A stretch of 29,869 bases of DNA from GCA-003244245 sp036266995 (lineage in GTDB: Bacteria; Actinomycetota; Actinomycetes; Mycobacteriales; Pseudonocardiaceae). The notes under the pieces are model-generated. The model worked only from the letters and a program-made list of their open reading frames with translations. It had not been told where the DNA came from and ran no database searches. The stretch is taken from positions 1-29,869 of the forward strand of contig DATAWX010000027.1 of assembly GCA_036266995.1 (NCBI GenBank), in the 5' to 3' direction. Positions 23,771 to 29,869 of the stretch are shown here, one piece after another. How positions within the stretch are numbered: the stretch's first letter is position 1; every line of letters begins with the position of its first letter. A program made the position numbers and the translations under genes.

Positions 23771-24855
23771 CGATCGCCGCCGACCGTCTTACAGCCGCCA
23801 CCCCCGCTACGCGGTTCACACTGCCCCCGGGAAGCGAAGCGATCGGCCCGCCGGAGCGTCGGGGAGTGCCGCGCGACGGTGTGCGGCTGCTGGTGGCCCG
23901 GCCCGGCCAGATCGAGCATCGGCACTTCGTCGACCTGCCCACGTTGCTCGCGCCCGGCGACCTGATCGTGGTCAACACCTCCGCTACCCTGCCGGCCGCG
24001 GTGCCCGGGCACCGCGACGACGGCCGGCCCGCGCCGGTGCATGTCTCCACTTCGCTGGCCGACGGGGAGTGGGTGGTCGAAGTCCGCCGGATCGACGGCC
24101 GCGGACCGGACCTCCGGACTCACCATAGGCAGCGACTGCACCTGCCCGGCGGCATTCACCTCCGGCTGACCACCGCCTATCCGGACCCGAAGCCCAACGA
24201 CGGCACATCTCGGTTGTGGCGGGCGCAGGTGACTCCGCCAACACCACTAGCGGAGTACCTCGCACAGCACGGCCACCCGATCGGCTACCGCTACCTGACG
24301 CAGCAGTACCCACTGGCGGATCACCAGACCGTGTACGCCCTTGTACCGGGCAGCGCCGAGATGGCCAGCGCGGGACGCCCGTTCAGTGCTTCGCTGCTGG
24401 TGCGGCTGATGGCCCTGGGGATCACCATCGCGCCGGTCGTGCTGCACGCCGGGGTCTCCAGCCCTGAGCTGCACGAACCTCCGGCTCCAGAGCGCTTCGA
24501 GGTACCCGAGCCCACCGCCCGGCTGGTCGCCAGCGCCCGTAAGGCCGGGCAACGGGTCGTCGCGGTGGGCACCACCGTTGTGCGCGCGCTGGAGACCGCC
24601 GCGCGGCCAACCGGCGACATCCGGCCAGCGAGCGGTTGGACCGACCTGGTGCTCGGTCCGGACCGCGCGGCCCGGATCGTCACCGGGCTGGTTACCGGAC
24701 TACATGCCCCAGAGGCGAGTCACCTGCTGCTTCTGGAAGCCGTCGCCGGAGCCGAGCTCGTCGGCGCCGCCTACGCCGCCGCGGTCGAACGCAGGTACCT
24801 GTGGCACGAGTTCGGGGACTCCACCCTCTTGCTGCCGGACCCTCTTCGCGCCTGA
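23767..24855 (+). CDS. queA: QueA-like S-adenosylmethionine:tRNA ribosyltransferase-isomerase
   Basis: This 362-residue protein has recognisable QueA blocks: DLIVVNTSATLPAAV near residues 62-76, GYRYLTQQYPLADHQTVYA, PGSAEMASAGRPF in place of the usual GSVAAPTAGLHF, VGTTVVRALE and the HLLLLEAVAG-LVGAAYAAA region near the end. QueA transfers the ribosyl part of SAM to 7-deazaguanine in tRNA during queuosine synthesis. The N-terminal third is divergent from the classical enzyme. No other queuosine gene is in the window, so the true substrate may differ. The GTG start overlaps the SDR stop, implying coupled translation. Confidence 0.8.
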   Translation: MTIAADRLTAATPATRFTLPPGSEAIGPPERRGVPRDGVRLLVARPGQIEHRHFVDLPTLLAPGDLIVVNTSATLPAAVPGHRDDGRPAPVHVSTSLADGEWVVEVRRIDGRGPDLRTHHRQRLHLPGGIHLRLTTAYPDPKPNDGTSRLWRAQVTPPTPLAEYLAQHGHPIGYRYLTQQYPLADHQTVYALVPGSAEMASAGRPFSASLLVRLMALGITIAPVVLHAGVSSPELHEPPAPERFEVPEPTARLVASARKAGQRVVAVGTTVVRALETAARPTGDIRPASGWTDLVLGPDRAARIVTGLVTGLHAPEASHLLLLEAVAGAELVGAAYAAAVERRYLWHEFGDSTLLLPDPLRA

Positions 24856-24889
24856 AGAACCGTCTCGGGCAACCGGTAATGAGATAAGC

Positions 24890-24905
24890 AACCGGAACAA
24901 CGGTT
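24890..24905. repeat. Short inverted repeat upstream of the ABC exporter gene
   Basis: AACCG (24890-24894) and CGGTT (24901-24905) flank 6 nt in the 108-bp gap after the QueA-like gene. It could be a weak hairpin or operator. I see no clear promoter motif in the rest of the gap. Confidence 0.25.
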
Positions 24906-24963
24906 CGATTACAACGTTTCAGCATAGGCGATCACTGGTTCGCCCGGTAGCGAAGGATGGTTG

Positions 24964-26817
24964 ATGGACAACTCGTGGAGTTTGCTGAACAGCTCGATGC
25001 GCCAGGGCAGCACACCCCGCGCCCTCGCACCGGGTACCTTGCGCCGGATTGTCGCGTTCGCCCAACCGCACCGAACGTCGTTGCTGATCTTCCTCATGTT
25101 GAGCACGGTCTCCGCAGTGCTCACAGTTGCCACTCCGGTACTGGCCGGACGGGTCGTCGACGCCATCGTCGGGCACAAGAGTGCTGCGCTGGTCATCGGA
25201 TTGGCCGTACTCATCGCGATCTTGACAGTGATCGACTCGGGGATCGGTCTGGCGTCGCGCTGGCAGTCCTCAAGGATCGGTGAGGGGCTGATCCTGGACC
25301 TGCGCCGCGCGGTGTTCGAGCATGTGCAGCGGATGCCGGTGGCGTTCTTCACCCGCACCCGCACCGGGGCGCTGGTCAGCAGGCTCAACAACGACGTGAT
25401 CGGCGCGCAGACCGCGCTGACCTCCACGCTGTCCGGAGTGGTCACCAACGCGATCCAGCTGGTGCTCACGCTGGCGGTGATGTTGACGCTGTCGTGGCAG
25501 GTCACCGTGCTGGCCCTGGTGTTGCTGCCGATCTTCGTCATACCGGCGCGGAGCATGGGCGCGCGGATGGCCGAGCTGCGGCGTGAGGCGTCCACGCACA
25601 ACGCGGCGATGACCACTCAGATGACCGAGCGGTTCTCCGCGCCGGGCGCCACACTGGTCAAGCTCTTCGGACGACCCGAGGCCGAGGCCGCCGAGTTCGG
25701 CTACCGGGCAGCCAGGGTTCGCGACATCGGCGTGCGCAGCGCGATGTCGGCTCGGGTGTTTCTCACCGCCCTGACCACAGTGTCCGGGCTGGCGCAAGCC
25801 CTGGTGTACGGGCTGGGTGGCTGGTTGGCTCTGCGCGGCGACCTCGCCGCGGGGACCGTGGTGAGCCTCGCGTTACTACTCACCCGGCTCTACTCGCCAC
25901 TGACCGCGCTGGCCAACGCCAGGGTCGACGTGATGACCGCGCTGGTCGCCTTCGAACGGGTCTTCGAGGTACTCGATGTCCGTCCGATGATCACCGAGCG
26001 GCCGGGGGCCCGGACGGTGCCGCCCGGTGAGGTGTCCGTGGAATTCGACGACGTGCACTTCTCCTACCCGTCGGCCGATCAAGTATCGCTGGCCTCGCTG
26101 GAGGAGGTCGCGATATTGGATACCCGGGGTGGCGCCGAGGTGCTCCACGGGGTTGATTTCCGCGCCGAAGCGGGACAGCTGGTGGCCTTGGTCGGCTCCT
26201 CGGGGGCGGGCAAGTCCACCATCGCGTCGCTGGTGCCGCGGCTCTACGACGTCGAGACCGGCGCGATCCGGCTCAACGGGGTGGACGTCCGCGACCTGTC
26301 GTTCGCCGCGCTAAGGGACACCGTGGGTGTGGTGACCCAGGACGGACATCTCTTCCACGAGAGCATCGCGGACAACCTGCGCTTCGCAGCGCCGGAGGCG
26401 CGGGACGAGCAGCTGTGGGACGCGCTGCGGAGAGCCCGGCTGGAGCAACTGGTGCGGTCGCTGCCCGACGGGCTGGACACCGTTGTGGGTGATCGTGGGT
26501 ACCGGCTGTCCGGCGGTGAGCGCCAGCGGCTGGCCATCGCCCGGCTGCTGTTGACCCGACCGCGAGTGATGATCCTCGACGAGGCCACCGCGCATCTGGA
26601 CTCGGAGTCCGAGGCTGCGGTGCAGGCCGCGCTTGCGGAGGCGCTGCACGGCCGCACCGCACTGGTCATCGCCCACCGGCTGTCCACCATCCGCGCCGCG
26701 GACCTGATCCTGGTGATCGAGGACGGCCTGGTTGTCGAGCGTGGAACACACGAGGAACTGCTGGCTACCAGCGGGCGGTACACCCAACTGCACCAGACCC
26801 AGTTCGCGATCGTGTGA
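24964..26817 (+). CDS. ABC exporter half-transporter (fused membrane and ATPase domains)
   Basis: This 617-residue protein joins a six-helix membrane domain (about residues 25-320) to an ATPase domain. Walker A is GSSGAGKS (411-418), the Q-loop lies in VVTQDGHLF, the signature is LSGGE (515-519), Walker B is VMILDEA (D539, E540), and the switch His lies in IAHRLS. It is of the MsbA/LmrA type and would work as a dimer at the cytoplasmic membrane. The substrate is unknown. An insertion just before Walker A (LASLEEVAILDTRGGAEVLH) is slightly longer than usual. The ATG at 24964 is preferred to the TTG at 24961 because GAAGG lies at good spacing. The egtA gene begins 94 bp downstream on the same strand. 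Confidence 0.92.
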   Translation: MDNSWSLLNSSMRQGSTPRALAPGTLRRIVAFAQPHRTSLLIFLMLSTVSAVLTVATPVLAGRVVDAIVGHKSAALVIGLAVLIAILTVIDSGIGLASRWQSSRIGEGLILDLRRAVFEHVQRMPVAFFTRTRTGALVSRLNNDVIGAQTALTSTLSGVVTNAIQLVLTLAVMLTLSWQVTVLALVLLPIFVIPARSMGARMAELRREASTHNAAMTTQMTERFSAPGATLVKLFGRPEAEAAEFGYRAARVRDIGVRSAMSARVFLTALTTVSGLAQALVYGLGGWLALRGDLAAGTVVSLALLLTRLYSPLTALANARVDVMTALVAFERVFEVLDVRPMITERPGARTVPPGEVSVEFDDVHFSYPSADQVSLASLEEVAILDTRGGAEVLHGVDFRAEAGQLVALVGSSGAGKSTIASLVPRLYDVETGAIRLNGVDVRDLSFAALRDTVGVVTQDGHLFHESIADNLRFAAPEARDEQLWDALRRARLEQLVRSLPDGLDTVVGDRGYRLSGGERQRLAIARLLLTRPRVMILDEATAHLDSESEAAVQAALAEALHGRTALVIAHRLSTIRAADLILVIEDGLVVERGTHEELLATSGRYTQLHQTQFAIV

Positions 26818-26873
26818 CCACGCCGGTACTTATTTAAACATCGCGTAACACTGCAGGCTTCGGAACAACTGGG

Positions 26874-26879
26874 TAGCGT
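26874..26879 (+). promoter_or_regulatory. Candidate -10 element upstream of egtA
   Basis: TAGCGT (26874-26879) lies 32 bp before the egtA start, which would put transcription start near 26886 and leave the AGGAGG ribosome binding site in the leader. No convincing -35 is seen. GGAAC at 26862-26866 resembles a stress-sigma -35, but the distance to GTT is too short. Confidence 0.35.
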
Positions 26880-26911
26880 TGGCTCGGCTCGCCGATTCGC
26901 AGGAGGTGGAT

Positions 26912-28228
26912 GTGACTCCAGAGGCAACGCTGCCCTGGGCAGCACCGGCGGTGGCTCCGCCGACGGTGCTGCGCAGCCGGACAGAGGCCGAGGTGTACGT
27001 CGCGTCGGTCTGCTTCAAACATGGGCCGCCCAAGCTGCTCGGCGCCGAGCTCGAGTGGGTGGTGCAACATTCCGGGAACCCTCATCGACTGTTGCAAGCC
27101 CGCCACCTCGCCGACGCGCTCGGCGTGCACGTGCCCAGCTCCCTTGTCCCCGACAGTCCCCAGATCCCTCTTCCCTACGGCTCCACCGTCACGGTCGAAC
27201 CCGGCGGTCAGCTTGAAATCTCCAGCCCGCCTCGGGCCTCGCTGACCGAGCTCATCGCCACCGTCGAAGGCGATACCGCCGCACTGACCGATCTGCTCGA
27301 TCCCGCTGGCCTGGCCCTCACCGGTTCGGGTTCCGACCCGCATCGGCCGTCTCGCCGGTTGGTCGACATCCCTCGCTACGCCGCAATGGAGACCGCCTTC
27401 GACCGGATTGGTCCGATGGGCCGGGCGATGATGTGCTCCACCGCTGCCGTGCAGGTATGCCTGGACGCCGGCACCCCCGCCGAGGTGGCGCAGCGGTGGA
27501 CCGCGCTACATGATCTCGGGCCCGTGCTGATCGCTGCCTTCGCCAATTCTCCCTGGTTGGGCGGTCTGCGGACCGGGTGGGCGTCGTCCCGGATGCAGGC
27601 CTGGTTCGGTCTGGACCCAGCCCGCACCATGCCCAGCCGGGTGCACCGCGTGCCGGCCGCGGACTGGAACCCAGCACAAGACTGGGCCCACCGGGCGCTG
27701 GACACCCCGTTGCTCTGCCAGCGCCGCGCCTGGGGTACCTGGTACGTGCCGAACGGGGTCACCTTCGCCGACTGGCTGTCCGGGGCCCTACCGGGGCGCC
27801 CCAGCACGGCTGACCTCGACTACCACCTGACCACGTTGTTCCCCCCGGTCCGGCCACAGGGTTACCTCGAGGTCCGCTATCTGGACACCCAGCCAGTGGG
27901 GCAGTGGCTGGTGCCGGTGGCAGTTATCGCCGCCCTCCTTGCCGATCCCGCGGTGACCGCGGCCGCCCGGGAGGCCTGCGCCCCCACCGTCGGGCGGTGG
28001 TTACCGGCAGCTCAACGTGGCCTGCGTGATGAGACTCTCGCCACGGCTGCGGTCGCGGTGTTCGAGTTGGCCTGCCAAGCCCTGCCCGCTCTTGATGCCC
28101 CGGCCGAAGTGCAGCTGCTCGTGGAGGAGATCACCGAGCACCGGGTCCGGCGGGGTCGCTGCCCAGCAGACGATCTCGCCAGTACCATGGCCGGCTCGAA
28201 CGGACTCAACGGAGGACATCCGCTGTGA
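26912..28228 (+). CDS. egtA: EgtA, glutamate-cysteine ligase of ergothioneine synthesis
   Basis: This 438-residue protein makes gamma-glutamylcysteine, the sulfur donor used by EgtB. It belongs to the GCS2-like actinobacterial EgtA group, with GAELEWVVQ near residue 44, the glycine-rich GSTVTVEPGGQLEISSPP block, a central STAAVQVCLDAG and the PQGYLEVRYLDTQP motif. The GTG start at 26912 is set by AGGAGG 6 nt upstream; an in-frame TTG at 26879 would place that site inside the gene. The stop overlaps the egtB start (GTGA), and the operon continues with egtB and egtC. Confidence 0.93.
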   Translation: MTPEATLPWAAPAVAPPTVLRSRTEAEVYVASVCFKHGPPKLLGAELEWVVQHSGNPHRLLQARHLADALGVHVPSSLVPDSPQIPLPYGSTVTVEPGGQLEISSPPRASLTELIATVEGDTAALTDLLDPAGLALTGSGSDPHRPSRRLVDIPRYAAMETAFDRIGPMGRAMMCSTAAVQVCLDAGTPAEVAQRWTALHDLGPVLIAAFANSPWLGGLRTGWASSRMQAWFGLDPARTMPSRVHRVPAADWNPAQDWAHRALDTPLLCQRRAWGTWYVPNGVTFADWLSGALPGRPSTADLDYHLTTLFPPVRPQGYLEVRYLDTQPVGQWLVPVAVIAALLADPAVTAAAREACAPTVGRWLPAAQRGLRDETLATAAVAVFELACQALPALDAPAEVQLLVEEITEHRVRRGRCPADDLASTMAGSNGLNGGHPL

Positions 28229-29559
28229 CCATGCAGATCACCGAGCGGGGCACCGCCGCGCTGCGCGACCATCTTGGCGCTGAGCTCGCCCGCACCCGCG
28301 CCCGCAGCGCCGCACTGACCGACGTGATCGATGACGGCGAGCTGGTCTGCCAACACTCTCGGCTGATGTCCCCGTTGGTCTGGGACTTCGCTCACATCGG
28401 CAATCAGGAGGAACTCTGGCTGGTTCGTGACGTGGGCGGCCGCGACCCGGTCCGGGCCGACATCGACCAGCTCTATGACGCGTTCCAGCATCCCCGGCCC
28501 AACCGGCCGGCGCTGCCGTTGCTCGACCCCACCGAGACTCGTCGGTATCTGACCGAGGTCCGCGGCAAGGTACTCGACGTCCTGGACCGCGTCCCGCTGG
28601 AGGGTCGCAGACTGGTAGAGCACGGATTCGCCTTCGGGATGATCGTGCAGCACGAACAGCAGCACGACGAGACGATGCTGGCCACCCACCAGCTTCGGGC
28701 CGGCCCGGCAGCGCTGCACGCCCCCCCGCCCCAGCCGCCGCGCTCCCCGCACCTGCCCGGCGAGGTGTTGGTGCCCGCGGGCGAGTTCACCATGGGCACC
28801 TCCACCGAGGCGTGGGCCCTGGACAATGAACGCCCCGCGCATCTCGCCTGCACCAGCGCGTACTGGTTGGACACCGCCCCGGTGACCAACCAGGAGTATC
28901 AGCGATTCCTGGCCGACGGTGGCTACGACGACCCACGGTGGTGGAGCGAGCGGGGCTGGGAGCACCGGTGTGCGGCAGGCCTGGTCGCCCCGCAGTTCTG
29001 GTACCTCGACAGCGGGTCGTGGTGGCGCACCCGATTCGGCGTCATCGAGCCGGTTGCGCCCGACGAGCCCGTCATGCACGTCAGTTTCTTCGAGGCGCAG
29101 GCCTATGCGGCGTGGGCCGGCAAGCGCCTGCCCACCGAAGTGGAGTGGGAGAAGGCCGCCCGGTTTGACCCCGCCACCGGCCGCTCCCGCCGGTTTCCCT
29201 GGGGTGATGAGGATCCCACCCCGGCGCACGCCAACCTGGGACAACGGCACCTGCAGCCCGCTGTTGCGGGCAGCTACCCGGCCGGCGCGTCCCCGCTGGG
29301 CGTGCACCAGCTGATCGGCGACGTGTGGGAGTGGACATCTTCGGAATTGTCCGGTTACCCGGGTTTTGCCCCATTCCCGTACCGGGAGTACTCGGAGGTG
29401 TTCTTCGGCGGGGACTACCGGATGCTGCGCGGCGGCTCCTTCGGCACCGATGCGGCTGCCTGCCGGGGGACCTTCCGCAATTGGGACCACCCCGTGCGCC
29501 GGCAGATCTTCACCGGGTTCCGCTGTGCCCGGGACGCCGATCCGGGGGACCTGACCTGA
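28225..29559 (+). CDS. egtB: EgtB, hercynine oxygenase (iron-dependent sulfoxide synthase)
   Basis: This 444-residue enzyme joins gamma-glutamylcysteine to hercynine using O2. The N-terminal DinB-like helical domain carries the three iron-binding histidines: H57 (in FAHIGNQEELW) and H143/H147 (in QHEQQHDET), matching H51, H134 and H138 of M. thermoresistibile EgtB. The C-terminal formylglycine-generating-enzyme-like domain starts near residue 180 (VPAGEFTMG) and holds IGDVWEWTSS, RMLRGGSF and TGFRCAR. The GTG at 28225 overlaps the egtA stop, with GGAGGAC 7 nt upstream; an ATG two codons later has worse spacing. egtC starts 3 bp after the stop. Confidence 0.96.
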   Translation: MTMQITERGTAALRDHLGAELARTRARSAALTDVIDDGELVCQHSRLMSPLVWDFAHIGNQEELWLVRDVGGRDPVRADIDQLYDAFQHPRPNRPALPLLDPTETRRYLTEVRGKVLDVLDRVPLEGRRLVEHGFAFGMIVQHEQQHDETMLATHQLRAGPAALHAPPPQPPRSPHLPGEVLVPAGEFTMGTSTEAWALDNERPAHLACTSAYWLDTAPVTNQEYQRFLADGGYDDPRWWSERGWEHRCAAGLVAPQFWYLDSGSWWRTRFGVIEPVAPDEPVMHVSFFEAQAYAAWAGKRLPTEVEWEKAARFDPATGRSRRFPWGDEDPTPAHANLGQRHLQPAVAGSYPAGASPLGVHQLIGDVWEWTSSELSGYPGFAPFPYREYSEVFFGGDYRMLRGGSFGTDAAACRGTFRNWDHPVRRQIFTGFRCARDADPGDLT

Positions 29560-29561
29560 CC

Positions 29562-29869
29562 GTGTGCCGACACCTGGCCTACCTCGGTCCGCCGCGCGAC
29601 CTCGCGACGCTGCTGCTCGACCCGCCGCACTCGCTGCTGCAGCAGAGCTACGCGCCCGCCGACATGCGCGCCGGCGGCACCATCAACGCCGACGGCTTCG
29701 GCGCAGGCTGGTATCCAGACGGCGTCACCACGCCGATCCGGTACCGGCGGGCGATGCCGATCTGGACCGACCTGACGTTCCCCGCGCTGGCTCGCGAGGT
29801 CCGCAGCACCGCGGTGCTCGCCGCGGTGCGCTCGGCGACGGTCGGGATGCCGGTAGTGGAAACCGCCTG
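29562..29869 (+). CDS. egtC: EgtC, gamma-glutamyl hercynylcysteine sulfoxide hydrolase, 5' part
   Basis: The first 102 codons are present and the gene runs off the right edge. The N-terminus (M)CRHLAYLG has the catalytic Cys2 of class II (Ntn) glutamine amidotransferases; NADGFGAGWY and the AAVRSATVG segment also fit EgtC. It removes the glutamyl group from the EgtB product. The GTG start at 29562 puts the nucleophile at position 2 after Met removal and lies 3 bp after the egtB stop, with GGGGGA further upstream. egtD, the histidine methyltransferase, would be expected next, outside the window. Confidence 0.93.
   Translation, partial: MCRHLAYLGPPRDLATLLLDPPHSLLQQSYAPADMRAGGTINADGFGAGWYPDGVTTPIRYRRAMPIWTDLTFPALAREVRSTAVLAAVRSATVGMPVVETA

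Noticed and set aside
26842..26851. GCGTAACA upstream of egtA, similar to part of the large palindrome arm at 17225-17232
   Set aside because: Only eight bases match and no inverted partner is present, so it is probably chance.
26862..26880. GGAAC ... GTT as a stress sigma factor promoter of egtA
   Set aside because: The gap is only 11 bp, well short of the 16-18 bp expected for SigR/SigH-type promoters.
28012..29490. A 492-codon open frame on the minus strand opposite egtA/egtB
   Set aside because: EgtB on the plus strand has all its iron ligands and family motifs; the antisense translation shows no domain.

Overview
The window is dense, very GC-rich coding DNA with GTG and TTG starts, overlapping stop/start codons and short intergenic gaps. 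The gene content points to an actinomycete: an F420 synthase (FbiC), an ergothioneine operon (egtA-egtB-egtC), a WS/DGAT acyltransferase, an acVLRF1-type ribosome-rescue factor and a CsoR copper operon. The order ABC-F gene then small HTH gene resembles Rv1473-Rv1473A of Mycobacterium tuberculosis as I remember it. The Pseudonocardiales are my best guess, but the sequence alone does not prove this. I saw no tRNA, rRNA, CRISPR array, insertion sequence or phage gene.

Layout, left to right. (1) 2-3432, plus strand: the C-terminal end of an Hsp70-like protein with a membrane anchor and a Pro/Thr-rich tail, overlapping a large P-loop LuxR regulator by 4 bp (ATGA). (2) 3419-7094, minus strand: a membrane diguanylate cyclase followed 28 bp later by fbiC, whose end overlaps the LuxR gene end by 14 bp. 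(3) 7337-8416: a secreted DUF3048 protein. (4) 8490-12245: a four-gene copper operon, csoR-copZ-secreted protein-copA, with a candidate CsoR operator. (5) 12259-13137, minus strand: NYN-domain and HIT-domain proteins. (6) 13195-15954: WS/DGAT acyltransferase, YceI-like protein and a SAM methyltransferase. (7) 15987-17213, minus strand: lycopene beta-cyclase. The gap between it and the divergent acVLRF1 gene is almost entirely two adjoining perfect inverted repeats.

(8) 17291-20280: a ribosome-linked group, made of an acVLRF1 peptidyl-tRNA hydrolase, an ABC-F ATPase with a possible leaderless five-codon upstream ORF, and a small HTH protein. (9) 20291-23001, minus strand: TetR regulator, FAD aromatic-type monooxygenase and a soxR gene. 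The soxR gene carries an apparent one-base insertion that separates its DNA-binding part from its iron-sulfur part. (10) 23057-24855: an SDR reductase, divergent from soxR across a dyad that looks like its operator, overlapping a QueA-like gene. (11) 24964-26817: an ABC exporter half-transporter. (12) 26912 to the right edge: egtA, egtB and the start of egtC, translationally coupled; egtD would be expected beyond the window.

The most interesting observations are the frameshifted soxR beside an intact-looking operator, the two perfect palindromes at 17214-17296, the leader of the ABC-F gene in a ribosome-rescue neighbourhood, and the membrane-anchored Hsp70 coupled to a LuxR regulator. No intergenic stretch exceeds 300 bases. 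The longest is 17969-18239 (271 bases), and the next is 7095-7336 (242 bases).
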